A stretch of 11,811 bases of DNA from Mailhella sp. (lineage in GTDB: Bacteria > Desulfobacterota > Desulfovibrionia > Desulfovibrionales > Desulfovibrionaceae), in NCBI GenBank assembly GCA_020024815.1, contig JAHHTE010000050.1, positions 1 to 11,811 of the forward strand, in the 5' to 3' direction. Numbering within the stretch: the stretch's first letter is position 1; each line of letters starts with the position of its first letter. Of this stretch, positions 1-8,874 are shown piece by piece. Made by a program: the position numbers and the translations under genes. The notes beneath the pieces are model-generated. The model had not been told where the DNA came from. It saw nothing but the letters and a program-made list of their open reading frames with translations, and did no database searches.

Positions 1-53
1 TTTTGAGGGGAGAGTTTGAGAGGGGAACTTTTTCAAAAGTTCTCCTCTCAAAA
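1..53. repeat. G-rich/C-rich inverted repeat with two alternative pairings
   Basis: Bases 15-32 pair with 35-52 over 18 positions, including one G-T pair. Bases 1-14 are a diverged copy of the same left arm and can pair with 40-53 over 14 positions with two G-T pairs. The two hairpins use the same right arm and exclude each other. The G-T pairs become C-A mismatches on the minus strand, so the structure suits an RNA read on the plus strand, from a gene left of the window. No T-run follows the hairpin directly, so it is not a classic terminator by itself. It may be a dispersed intergenic repeat or a 3'-end stabilising structure; this is inference. Confidence 0.55.
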
Positions 54-74
54 AAAAACAAAAAAACTTAAAAT

Positions 75-106
75 AAAAAAAGGAGCAATTTTTTGCTCCT
101 TTTTTT
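75..106. terminator. Bidirectional intrinsic terminator downstream of rpoC
   Basis: This is a perfect inverted repeat: seven A, GGAGCAA, a TTTT loop, TTGCTCC, seven T. It ends 19 bases beyond the rpoC stop codon. Read on the minus strand it is a GC-containing stem followed by a run of T, so it should end the rpoBC transcript. It is equally good on the plus strand and could also stop a transcript converging from the left. Its presence means rpoC is probably the last gene of its operon here. Confidence 0.9.
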
Positions 107-125
107 ATAGTAGTTTTATTTTATA

Positions 126-3100
126 TTAATCTTGATCGAGGTCAATTAAGATTGGACTTTCTTCAAGTTCTACCAAGAACTTGTCAGGTCTTTCTTTTTG
201 ATCTGGAACATTAATATCTTGGTGTACATATTCGCGATAACCAGTACCAGCAGGAATAAGACGACCAACAATAACGTTTTCTTTAAGACCACGAAGAGAG
301 TCTTGTTTACCCTTGAGTGAAGCTTCTGTAAGAACTTTAGTTGTTTCTTGGAAGGAAGCAGCTGCAACCCATGAAAGGGAAGAGAGAGAAGCTTGTGTAA
401 TACCAAGAACAAGAGGTTCTGCAGTAGCTGGGGTACGACCTTCTTTCATTACTTTTTGGTTTTCTTCTTTGAACTCTGCTTTATCAACTTGTTCCCCAAT
501 GAGGAAAGTTGTATCGCCTGGATCAAGAATAGAAACTTTCTTAAGCATTTGACGCACAATTACTTCAATGTGTTTATCGTCAATAGCAACACCTTGGAAA
601 CGGTAAACTTCTTGAATTTCATCAACAAGATAACGAGCAAGGTGTTTTTCACCACGAGTTCTAAGAATATCGTGGAGTTCTGGGTGTCCTTCTGTAAGAA
701 GATCGCCAGCATCTACAAAGTCGCCATCAGCAACAATGATATGTTTACCTTTAGGAATGAGATATTCTTTTGCTTCACCTGTATCAGGACGAACAACGAT
801 TTTTCTTTTTCCTTTAGATTCTCCAGAAAATTCAATAGAACCAGCAATTTCAGAAACAACAGCCATATCTTTTGGTTTACGAACTTCAAAGAGTTCTGCA
901 ACTCGAGGAAGACCACCTACGATATCTTTTGTTTTTGAAGATTCACGAGGTTTACGAGCAATAATATCACCAGCAGCAATGCTTTGTCCATCTTTAACCA
1001 TTAAGATAGCACCAACTGGCATGGTATATGTTGCAGCAGCTGCAGCATGGCCAGCTTGACCTGGACGGTTTTTAATTACGCCATTTTCATCTGTAACAGA
1101 AAGAGCAGGACGGTAATTAGTGGTACGATAGTCAATAATGGTTTGAGATGTTTGGTGAGTTGCTTCGTCCATTTTATCTTGAACTGTTTTACCTTCGATA
1201 ATATCAGAGAAGCGAATAATACCTTCTACTTCTGATACATAAGGTTCAACTGATGGATCCCATTCAGCAAGTTTATCACCTTTGTTAACAACTTGTTGGT
1301 CAGTAACAAAAAGTCTTGCACCGTTTGGAAGAATGTATTTTTCAACTTCACGACCTTGGTCGTCAATAATACTTACTTGTCCACTCTTACCAAGAACAGT
1401 GGTAATACCTTCTTTATTAACTACGCTACGAACACGAGAAAGTACAATGTTACCAGAGTATTGAGCAAAGTAGCTTGATTGTTCTACTTTACGAGAAGCA
1501 GTACCACCAATGTGGAAGGTACGCATGGTAAGCTGTGTTCCTGGTTCACCAATGGATTGAGCAGCAATAGTACCAACAGTTTCCCCAACGTTTACAAGGT
1601 GTCCACGAGCAAGGTCGCGACCGTAACATTTAGCACAAATACCGCGTTCAGCTTGGCAAGTAAGAGCAGAACGAATAGTAACAGTAGAAATACCAATTTC
1701 TTCGAGTTTTTCGCCAACTTCTTTTGTAACAAGAGTATTTTCAGGGAAAACAAGTTCTCTTGTAGCTGGGTGGTAAACAGGATAAAGCAAGGTTCTACCA
1801 AGAATACGTTCTTTAAGACTAAGTTTTACGTCTGTACCGTCCATAAGAGCTGACATTTCAATGCCGTCAACTGTTCCACAATCTTCCATAGAAACAATAA
1901 CATCTTGTACAACGTCAACAAGACGACGGGTAAGATAACCAGAGTTTGCAGTTTTTAATGCAGTATCTGCAAGACCTTTACGTGCACCGTGTGTGGAGGT
2001 GAAGTATTGCAACACTGTAAGACCTTCACGGAAGGAAGATGTAATAGGTGTTTCAATAATATCCCCAGAAGGTTTTGCCATAAGACCACGCATACCAGCA
2101 AGCTGTCTCATTTGGTCAGCGTTACCACGAGCACCAGAGTTACTCATCATAAAGATTGGGTTAAAGCTGATGTCTTCTTTTACTTCGCCTTTAGCGTTTT
2201 CAACTCTATCAACAGAAATTTCTTTTACCATTTCTTTAGAAACAGCATCTGTTGTATTTGTCCAAACGTCGATAACTTTGTTATACTTTTCTGTTCTTGT
2301 GATAATACCATCACGGTATTGACGTGTAATATCGTCAACTTCGTCTTGAGCTTTATCAATAATGGACTTTTTGCGTGAAGGAATAATCATATCTTTCACG
2401 CCAATGGTTACGCCAGCACGGGTTGCAAATTCATAACCAACAGCTTTGAGACGGTCGCAAAGAATAACAGTAGCTTTAATACCAGAAAGTTCATAACAAA
2501 TACTTACTAATTTACCAATGGTTTTTTTAGTAAGAATAGTATTTACTTCTTTAAAAGGTAATGAATGTGGAAGTCTTTCCCAAACAAGAATACGTCCTAC
2601 TGTGGTATCAGCAAGTTCTCCGTCTTCCATACGTACTTTAATACGAGCATGAAGACCAACAGTTCCAGCATCAAAAGCAGCTTCTACTTCCCAAGGTCCG
2701 CAGAAAATCATGCCTTCGCCTTTTTCAAAGGAACGGTCAACAGTCATATAATAAAGTCCAAGAACAATATCTTGTGATGGAATAATAACAGGGTTTCCGT
2801 TTGCAGGGGAAAGAATATTGTTTGTACTCATCATAAGTACACGGCATTCAATTTGAGCTTCCACAGAAAGTGGAACGTGTACAGCCATTTGGTCCCCGTC
2901 AAAGTCTGCGTTATAAGCAGTACATACAAGGGGGTGAAGTTGAATAGCTTTACCTTCTACAAGAAGTGGTTCAAAAGCTTGAATACCTAAACGGTGGAGG
3001 GTCGGAGCACGGTTCAAAAGAATAGGATATTCACGAACAACTTCGGATAAAATATCCCATACTACAAGCTCTTCTCTTTCCACCATTTTCTTTGCACTTT

Positions 3101-4304
3101 TAATAGTGGAAGCATGTCCACGTTTTTCAAGTTCAGAGTAAATAAATGGTTTGAATAATTCAAGAGCCATTTTCTTTGGTAAACCGCATTGGTGCAATTT
3201 AAGATTTGGACCAACAACGATAACGGAACGACCTGAATAGTCAACACGTTTACCAAGAAGGTTTTGACGGAAACGACCTTGTTTACCTTTAATCATATCA
3301 GATAAAGATTTTAAAGGACGTCCATTTGTACCAGTGATAGCACGACCACGACGACCGTTATCGAAAAGAGCGTCAACAGCTTCTTGGAGCATACGCTTTT
3401 CGTTACGGATAATAATATCAGGAGCACCAAGTTCTTTTAAACGTTTTAAACGGTTGTTACGGTTAATAACACGGCGATATAAATCGTTTAAATCAGAAGT
3501 TGCAAAGCGTCCACCGTCAAGAGGAACAAGAGGACGTAAATCTGGTGGAATAACTGGAATAACTTCCATAATCATCCATTCAGGTTTATTATCACTTTCA
3601 AGAAAAGCTTCTACAACTTTTAAACGTTTGGTGAGTTTTTTCTTTTTAGTTTGGCTCTTTGTTGTTTGGGATTCTTCACGAAGTTCAGCACGTAATGCTT
3701 CAAGATTAATTTCTCTTAAAAGTTCATGTACAGCTTCTGCACCCATGCCAACGCGTAATGCATCTTCACCAAAACGCTCAATTACTTGATAGTAATGGTC
3801 TTCTGAAATTACTTGTAATTTAGCAAGGTTAGTAGAACCTGGATCTAAAACAACAAAGGAATCAAAATATAAAACCTTTTCCAAATCATTCATGGTCATA
3901 TCAAGGAGCATGCCAATTTTTGATGGAAGGGTTTTTAAGAACCAGATATGAGCAACAGGAGCAGCAAGTTCAATGTGTCCCATACGTTCACGACGAACTT
4001 TAGAAGCAATAACTTCAACACCACATTTTTCGCAGACAATGCCACGATGTTTCATGCGTTTATACTTACCGCAGTTACATTCATAGTCTTTTACTGGACC
4101 AAAGATTTTAGCACAAAAAAGACCATCTCTTTCTGGTTTGAAAGTACGATAGTTAATGGTTTCTGGTTTTTTCACTTCACCAAAAGACCACTCACGAATA
4201 TTTTCTGGAGAGGCAATGGTGATTTGAATAGATTTTAAGTTGCGAATATTAGTTACACCGGTATTTGCGTTGCTACGCACGGAGAACAAATCGTCCAAAC
4301 TCAT
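126..4304 (-). CDS. rpoC: DNA-directed RNA polymerase subunit beta'
   Basis: This is the 1392-residue beta' subunit, close to the E. coli length of 1407. It forms half of the catalytic cleft of cytoplasmic RNA polymerase. The N-terminal zinc site is C76, C78, C91 and C94. The catalytic loop NADFDGDQ lies at 465-472, with Mg-binding aspartates D467, D469 and D471. The second zinc site is C809, C883, C890 and C893. The trigger-loop motif TMRTFHIGG has its histidine at H931. About 190 residues (roughly 935-1125) separate HIGG from DIVGGLPRVAELFE, which fits the SI3-type insertion of proteobacterial enzymes. The ATG start encodes MSLDDLF and follows a GGGAG ribosome-binding site with six-base spacing. 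It lies 85 bases after rpoB and is followed by a strong terminator. No frameshift or missing catalytic residue is seen. Confidence 0.98.
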   Translation of the reverse strand: MSLDDLFSVRSNANTGVTNIRNLKSIQITIASPENIREWSFGEVKKPETINYRTFKPERDGLFCAKIFGPVKDYECNCGKYKRMKHRGIVCEKCGVEVIASKVRRERMGHIELAAPVAHIWFLKTLPSKIGMLLDMTMNDLEKVLYFDSFVVLDPGSTNLAKLQVISEDHYYQVIERFGEDALRVGMGAEAVHELLREINLEALRAELREESQTTKSQTKKKKLTKRLKVVEAFLESDNKPEWMIMEVIPVIPPDLRPLVPLDGGRFATSDLNDLYRRVINRNNRLKRLKELGAPDIIIRNEKRMLQEAVDALFDNGRRGRAITGTNGRPLKSLSDMIKGKQGRFRQNLLGKRVDYSGRSVIVVGPNLKLHQCGLPKKMALELFKPFIYSELEKRGHASTIKSAKKMVEREELVVWDILSEVVREYPILLNRAPTLHRLGIQAFEPLLVEGKAIQLHPLVCTAYNADFDGDQMAVHVPLSVEAQIECRVLMMSTNNILSPANGNPVIIPSQDIVLGLYYMTVDRSFEKGEGMIFCGPWEVEAAFDAGTVGLHARIKVRMEDGELADTTVGRILVWERLPHSLPFKEVNTILTKKTIGKLVSICYELSGIKATVILCDRLKAVGYEFATRAGVTIGVKDMIIPSRKKSIIDKAQDEVDDITRQYRDGIITRTEKYNKVIDVWTNTTDAVSKEMVKEISVDRVENAKGEVKEDISFNPIFMMSNSGARGNADQMRQLAGMRGLMAKPSGDIIETPITSSFREGLTVLQYFTSTHGARKGLADTALKTANSGYLTRRLVDVVQDVIVSMEDCGTVDGIEMSALMDGTDVKLSLKERILGRTLLYPVYHPATRELVFPENTLVTKEVGEKLEEIGISTVTIRSALTCQAERGICAKCYGRDLARGHLVNVGETVGTIAAQSIGEPGTQLTMRTFHIGGTASRKVEQSSYFAQYSGNIVLSRVRSVVNKEGITTVLGKSGQVSIIDDQGREVEKYILPNGARLFVTDQQVVNKGDKLAEWDPSVEPYVSEVEGIIRFSDIIEGKTVQDKMDEATHQTSQTIIDYRTTNYRPALSVTDENGVIKNRPGQAGHAAAAATYTMPVGAILMVKDGQSIAAGDIIARKPRESSKTKDIVGGLPRVAELFEVRKPKDMAVVSEIAGSIEFSGESKGKRKIVVRPDTGEAKEYLIPKGKHIIVADGDFVDAGDLLTEGHPELHDILRTRGEKHLARYLVDEIQEVYRFQGVAIDDKHIEVIVRQMLKKVSILDPGDTTFLIGEQVDKAEFKEENQKVMKEGRTPATAEPLVLGITQASLSSLSWVAAASFQETTKVLTEASLKGKQDSLRGLKENVIVGRLIPAGTGYREYVHQDINVPDQKERPDKFLVELEESPILIDLDQD

Positions 4305-4325
4305 CTTTTTCTCCCTTTTTCAGGG
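4305..4325 (-). promoter_or_regulatory. rpoC ribosome-binding site within a small hairpin
   Basis: On the minus strand AAAGGGAG precedes the rpoC ATG, leaving six bases between GGGAG and the start. The AGGG (4313-4316) can pair with CCCT just upstream (4322-4325) across a five-base GAAAA loop. The four-pair stem is weak, so any masking of the ribosome-binding site would be partial. It supports the chosen start. Confidence 0.6.
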
Positions 4326-4328
4326 TTA

Positions 4329-4351
4329 ATGGTGGGCTTTATGCCCACCAT
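4329..4351 (-). promoter_or_regulatory. Hairpin in the rpoB-rpoC intergenic region
   Basis: A perfect nine-base-pair stem (ATGGTGGGC with GCCCACCAT, five-base loop) sits between rpoB and rpoC. On the minus strand it is followed by TTAACCCTG rather than a T-run, so it is unlikely to terminate transcription. It could be an mRNA processing or stabilising structure that lets the two cistrons have different fates, or a ribosome-spacing element. Function is inferred only from position. Confidence 0.55.
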
Positions 4352-4389
4352 AGGACCTATATATAAATCGCTTAATTGCGAACCAATTA

Positions 4390-7300
4390 TTATTCTTCTT
4401 CGTAACCTAAAGCAGGTTGTGAGAAGCTAGAGCGTTTTGGGCGTTTTTTGCCTTCTTCTTGGTGAAGATTTACATTAAGACCAAGGCTCATAAGTTCTTT
4501 TACAAGAACGTTGAAAGATTCAGGCAATCCAGCTTCTAAGAAGTTATCACCTTTTACAATCTTTTCATACATTTTCACACGACCAGCAACGTCGTCTGAT
4601 TTTACTGTTAAAAATTCTTGTAAGAGGTAAGAAGCACCATAAGCTTCCAATGCCCAAACTTCCATTTCCCCAAGTCTTTGACCACCAAATTGAGCCTTAC
4701 CACCAAGAGGTTGTTGGGTAACAAGAGAGTAAGGACCAGTTGAACGAGCGTGAATTTTTTCGTCAACTAAGTGGTGGAGTTTGAGGTAGTACATAACACC
4801 TGTTGTTACGCGGTTTTGGAAAGCTTCACCAGTTCTGCCGTCATAAAGCACACTTTTACCATCATTAGGTAAGCCTGCTCTTTCAAGCCAAGACCAGATT
4901 TGTTCTTCTCTAGCACCGTCAAATACAGGGGTTTTTGTTACAATACCTTTTCTAAGTTCAGAAACAGCTTTCTTAAAGGTTTCATCGTCCATGCTATCAA
5001 CTAAAGCGTCCATATCAAGACCGTCCATTTCAGTTGAGAAAATGTCTTTTACTTCCTTACGAACAGTATCTAAAGCTGTTCCATTATCAATCATATCAGC
5101 TAATTGAATACCAAGTTCTTTTGCTGCCCAACCAAGGTGGGTTTCTAAGATCTGACCGATATTCATACGTGAAGGCACACCAAGTGGGTTCAAAACAATA
5201 TCGACAGGACGTCCATCTGCAAAGAATGGCATATCTTCTTCAGGAAGAATACAAGATACAACCCCTTTGTTACCGTGGCGACCTGCCATTTTGTCCCCAA
5301 CAGAAAGTTTACGTTTAACAGCAATGTAAACTTTTGCCATTTTAATTACACCAGGAGGTAAATCATCTCCTTCTGTAACTTTTTCACGTTTTGCATCATA
5401 AAGTTTTTTAATAATGTCAACTTGTCTATCGTATGCATCAAGCATATTAGCGATTTCTTCGTTAACATGTGTATCTTTAAACGCAGCAACAAGCTTTTTG
5501 ATAGGAAGTTCTTCCATGATTTCCCATGTAAGAATATCTCCACGTTTTGCAAGAATTTCATCTTTGCGTTTGCCTTGCAATTCAATAGCTAGTTCAACAC
5601 CTTCGCAAAGAGGACGCATACGTTCACGAGTACGGTTTGTTAAAGCACGAATATGATCTGCTTCTTTTTTATCTAATTTTGCTATTTCGTAATTTTCAAT
5701 TTCATGTGTTCTTTCGTCTTTTTCACCAGAACGACGATTGAAAAGTTTTACGTCAATAACAGTACCTTCGATTCCTGGAGGTACTTTTAAAGAAGTATTT
5801 TTTACATCACGAGCTTTATCACCAAAGATAGCACGTAAAAGCTTTTCTTCTGGGGTAAGTTGTGTTTCACCTTTTGGAGTGATTTTACCAACCAAAATAT
5901 CATCAGGTTTTACAGGTGCACCAATACGGATAACACCACTTGTATCTAAGTTTCTAAGCATTTCCTCACTTACGTTTGGAATATCGCGAGTAATTTCTTC
6001 AGGTCCAAGCTTGGTATCACGAGCAACAACTTCAAATTCTTCAATGTGTACAGAAGTATAAATATCTTCTTTTACCATTTTTTCAGAAATAAGAACAGAG
6101 TCTTCGTAGTTAAAACCACACCAAGGCATAAATGCTACGGTTAAGTTTTTACCAAGTGCAAGTTCCCCATTATCAATACCAGGACCGTCTGCTAAAATAT
6201 CACCTTTTTTGAAACGTTGACCAGGAACGCAACTAGGTTTTTGACCAAAGCAGGAGTTTTGGTTTGATTTATGGTATTTTAAGAGATTATAGGTACGAAT
6301 GCCACCATAATCTTCCATATATAAATCATCATAAGCAACGATAACACGTTCTGCATCAGCATAACGAACAATACCATCGCCTTCTGCAACTAAACAAGCT
6401 CCAGAGTCGCGAGCAACATCAATTTCCATGCCTGTACCAACAAGTGGACGTTCTGCACGTAAAAGTGGAACAGCTTGACGTTGCATGTTTGAACCCATTA
6501 ACGCACGGTTTGCGTCGTCGTGTTCAAGGAATGGAATAAGAGCAGCAGAAATAGAAACCATTTGACCTGGAGAAATATCCTGTAAGGTAATCTCTTCTTT
6601 ACCAACTTGAAGCACATCACCATCAGTGGAACGAGCAGTGATAAGTTCACCTTTAAGAGTTCCGTCTGGTTCAGTTGGAACGTTTGCTTGAGCAATGATT
6701 TGGTTTAATTCTCTTGTTGCGTCAACATGGATAATTTCATCTGTAACTTTACCGTCTTTAACAACACGATAAGGAGTTTCAATAAAACCAAATTCATTAA
6801 CTTTTGCGTAAGTGGTAAGAGAAACAATAAGACCAATGTTTGGTCCTTCAGGTGTTTCAATAGGACAAATACGTCCGTAGTGTGAGGAGTGAACGTCTCG
6901 AACTTCAAAACCTGCACGTTCACGAGTAAGGCCACCAGGTCCAAGCGCAGAAAGACGGCGTTTATGTGTTACTTCTGACAAGGAGTTGGTTTGATCCATG
7001 AACTGTGAAAGCTGGCTAGTACCAAAGAATTCTTTAAGTACAGCAGCAACAGGTTTTGGGTTGATAAGATCGTGTGGCATAAGAGAATTTACTTCTTGAA
7101 TGCTCATACGTTCTTTAATTGCTCTTTCCATACGTACTAAACCAATACGATATTGGTTTTCAACTAATTCACCAACAAGGCGAACACGGCGGTTACCAAG
7201 GTGGTCAATATCATCAGCAGCAGCATGTGTATCTTTTAAATTCACAAGCACTTTCATTGCTGTAAGAATATCATTATCAGTTAAAATACGTAAGTTTGTA

Positions 7301-8538
7301 TCTTCATTCACACCCAAACGTTGGTTGATTTTATAACGACCAACAGAGGATAAGTCGTAATAGTCAATATTACGGAAAAGATTATCAAAGAAAGTTGCTG
7401 CAATTTCAGGTGTAGGAGGAGAACTTGGGCGAAGTCTACGATAAATTTCTTCTTGTGCTTTTTCTTGGCTAACTGTTTTATCAAGAGCCAAAGTATCACG
7501 AATGGAAGAAGAAGTATCTGTACCACGAGTATAAAGAATTTGAATATCTTTAATACCTGCTTCAGTTATTTCAGCAAGAAGACCAGCCGTAATTTCATCA
7601 CCAGCTTCAGCAAAAATTTCACCTGTGCTTGGATTTACAATATCACTTGCTAAGAAAAGACCTAAAATTGAAACTGGATCTACTTCTAAGTATTCTCTAC
7701 CTGAATCGCAAAGGTTACGCCAATCACGAGTGGTCATAACCTTACCTTCTTTTATGAGAACTTTACCGTCATTATCAACAACTTCTTTATAACAAGGTTC
7801 TTTACGATACATTTCTCTTTGTATTTTCCAAAGAACTTTGTTGTTTTCAAGACGGTATTCTTCTTTTTTATAGAAGGTATCTAAAATTTGAGTTTTATCC
7901 ATGCCCATTGCTTTTAAAAGCACTGTTGCAGGCATTTTACGACGACGGTCTATGCGAACATAGAGAATGTCTTTATGGTCAAAGTCAAAATCAAGCCAAG
8001 ATCCACGCATAGGGATAACACGGCAAGAATATAAAACTTTATGTGATGTGTGAGTTTTTCCGCCGTCATGCTCAAAAATGATACCAGGTGAACGTTGTAA
8101 CTGGTTAACAATAACACGTTCTGTACCGTTAATAATAAAAGTACCTTTTTCAGTCATAAGTGGCAAAGTACCAAAATAAATATCTTGTTCTTTGCCGTCG
8201 CGGAATGTGCGGTTGCCTGTTGCTTCATCCACATCATAAATATCCAATCGTACACGAAGACGAATAGGAGCTTCATAAGTAAGACCTTTAGAAATACATT
8301 CTGCTTGATCATACTTAGGTTCGCTAATGTCATAGCTAATATACTCTAAGCTAGCTGTACGATTAAAGTCTTCAATAGGAAATACAGAACGGAATACACC
8401 TTCAAGACCTTCATCAGGCAAACGTTCTTTTCTTCCTTCTTGTAAGAAGACTTTGTAGGAATCCACCTGTAAATTTAAAAGGTGGGGGATTGGGATGGAA
8501 ACCTTGATTTTACCGAATTGCTTCGTTAATTGGCCCAT
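4390..8538 (-). CDS. rpoB: DNA-directed RNA polymerase subunit beta
   Basis: This is the 1382-residue beta subunit, slightly longer than the 1342 of E. coli. It pairs with beta' to form the RNA polymerase active-site cleft. The rifampicin-binding segment runs from about 505 to 535 and keeps Q512, D515, H525, R528 and S530, equivalent to E. coli Q513, D516, H526, R529 and S531, so a sensitive enzyme is predicted. One position differs from the usual proline: S519 in DQTNSLSE. The second cluster CPIETPEGPN is intact. The active-site motif GDKMAGRHGNKG lies near 1081-1092, and the C-terminal clamp motif EVWALEAYGAS starts near 1293. A lineage insertion resembling that of other proteobacteria covers roughly 215-345. 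The ATG start follows GAGG (8546-8549) with seven-base spacing. rplL is not upstream; a divergent redox operon is there instead. Confidence 0.98.
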   Translation of the reverse strand: MGQLTKQFGKIKVSIPIPHLLNLQVDSYKVFLQEGRKERLPDEGLEGVFRSVFPIEDFNRTASLEYISYDISEPKYDQAECISKGLTYEAPIRLRVRLDIYDVDEATGNRTFRDGKEQDIYFGTLPLMTEKGTFIINGTERVIVNQLQRSPGIIFEHDGGKTHTSHKVLYSCRVIPMRGSWLDFDFDHKDILYVRIDRRRKMPATVLLKAMGMDKTQILDTFYKKEEYRLENNKVLWKIQREMYRKEPCYKEVVDNDGKVLIKEGKVMTTRDWRNLCDSGREYLEVDPVSILGLFLASDIVNPSTGEIFAEAGDEITAGLLAEITEAGIKDIQILYTRGTDTSSSIRDTLALDKTVSQEKAQEEIYRRLRPSSPPTPEIAATFFDNLFRNIDYYDLSSVGRYKINQRLGVNEDTNLRILTDNDILTAMKVLVNLKDTHAAADDIDHLGNRRVRLVGELVENQYRIGLVRMERAIKERMSIQEVNSLMPHDLINPKPVAAVLKEFFGTSQLSQFMDQTNSLSEVTHKRRLSALGPGGLTRERAGFEVRDVHSSHYGRICPIETPEGPNIGLIVSLTTYAKVNEFGFIETPYRVVKDGKVTDEIIHVDATRELNQIIAQANVPTEPDGTLKGELITARSTDGDVLQVGKEEITLQDISPGQMVSISAALIPFLEHDDANRALMGSNMQRQAVPLLRAERPLVGTGMEIDVARDSGACLVAEGDGIVRYADAERVIVAYDDLYMEDYGGIRTYNLLKYHKSNQNSCFGQKPSCVPGQRFKKGDILADGPGIDNGELALGKNLTVAFMPWCGFNYEDSVLISEKMVKEDIYTSVHIEEFEVVARDTKLGPEEITRDIPNVSEEMLRNLDTSGVIRIGAPVKPDDILVGKITPKGETQLTPEEKLLRAIFGDKARDVKNTSLKVPPGIEGTVIDVKLFNRRSGEKDERTHEIENYEIAKLDKKEADHIRALTNRTRERMRPLCEGVELAIELQGKRKDEILAKRGDILTWEIMEELPIKKLVAAFKDTHVNEEIANMLDAYDRQVDIIKKLYDAKREKVTEGDDLPPGVIKMAKVYIAVKRKLSVGDKMAGRHGNKGVVSCILPEEDMPFFADGRPVDIVLNPLGVPSRMNIGQILETHLGWAAKELGIQLADMIDNGTALDTVRKEVKDIFSTEMDGLDMDALVDSMDDETFKKAVSELRKGIVTKTPVFDGAREEQIWSWLERAGLPNDGKSVLYDGRTGEAFQNRVTTGVMYYLKLHHLVDEKIHARSTGPYSLVTQQPLGGKAQFGGQRLGEMEVWALEAYGASYLLQEFLTVKSDDVAGRVKMYEKIVKGDNFLEAGLPESFNVLVKELMSLGLNVNLHQEEGKKRPKRSSFSQPALGYEEE

Positions 8539-8558
8539 TACTTTACCTCAGAAATGGC

Positions 8559-8592
8559 TTGGTCCTACGGATTTGTAGGAAAATTCTACCAA
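8559..8592 (-). promoter_or_regulatory. rpoB leader hairpin
   Basis: CCTAC (8564-8568) pairs with GTAGG (8575-8579) around a six-base loop. An outer TTGGT/ACCAA pairing (8559-8563 with 8588-8592) extends the stem across a seven-base bulge. It ends about 20 bases upstream of the rpoB start, just before the GAGG ribosome-binding site on the minus strand. No T-run follows, so a leader role rather than termination is likelier. No known riboswitch or r-protein site is recognised. Confidence 0.4.
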
Positions 8593-8632
8593 AAAAAGAT
8601 TTTCTTGGCAGGCGGGGTTACGCTAAAACAAC

Positions 8633-8652
8633 ACGAAAAAGCCCCCAGCTTT
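8633..8652 (-). terminator. Possible attenuator upstream of rpoB
   Basis: Read on the minus strand, AAAGC-TGGGG-GCTTT makes a five-base-pair stem that runs into TTCG, giving five T in a row. An alternative wider pairing uses AGCC about 14 bases further upstream with GGCT. It is weak for a terminator. Its position, about 95 bases ahead of rpoB, recalls the partial terminator between rplL and rpoB in E. coli. It could be an attenuator, or a remnant of an older junction. Confidence 0.3.
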
Positions 8653-8704
8653 AATAAACTTAAGGCTAGGAGATAAAATTTCATGCATTCTTAGTATCTG
8701 TTTG

Positions 8705-8720
8705 AATTGTTTGCACAATT
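8705..8720. promoter_or_regulatory. Operator-like palindrome AATTGTTTGCACAATT
   Basis: Six-base arms AATTGT and ACAATT flank a four-base centre TTGC. The site lies about 25 bases downstream of the candidate minus-strand -10 box for rpoB, a common place for a repressor. It does not match the Rex, Fur or CRP/FNR consensus, so no regulator is assigned. Confidence 0.35.
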
Positions 8721-8744
8721 TCTTTTTATAATATACTCCAACTC

Positions 8745-8770
8745 ATTATATTAGAATAGGAATTTGTAAA
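8745..8770 (-). promoter_or_regulatory. Candidate rpoB promoter
   Basis: On the minus strand there is a perfect TATAAT -10 box (8750-8745). The best upstream hexamer, TTTACA (8770-8765), is only 14 bases away, shorter than the usual 16-18, so the -35 assignment is poor. If used, the rpoB leader would be about 200 bases and contain the hairpins described here. The surroundings are so AT-rich that chance -10 matches are common. Confidence 0.3.
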
Positions 8771-8874
8771 AATAGCCTTTTTTAATAAAATACGCAAGCT
8801 TTTTTTATAAAATATTAATTTTTAATAAAAAAATTAAAAACATATTACATGAAGTATATTTTAAAAATTATGAG

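Noticed and set aside
393..938. Long plus-strand open frames opposite rpoC (also near 3334-3789) and opposite rpoB (for example 5738-6061).
   Set aside because: They lie antisense to highly conserved polymerase genes, have low-complexity serine/phenylalanine-rich translations, lack ribosome-binding sites and resemble no family. They are by-products of codon bias.
8605..8625. TTGGCA followed by GGTTACGCT, resembling a sigma-54 promoter.
   Set aside because: The GG and GC elements are not at the required spacing, the -12 TTGC is absent, and the direction leads into the AT-rich spacer far from the gene.
8727..8732. TATAAT on the plus strand as an additional promoter for the redox operon.
   Set aside because: The best upstream hexamer is 19 bases away and poor, and -10-like hexamers are frequent by chance in this AT-rich DNA. 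The promoter at 8953 is better.
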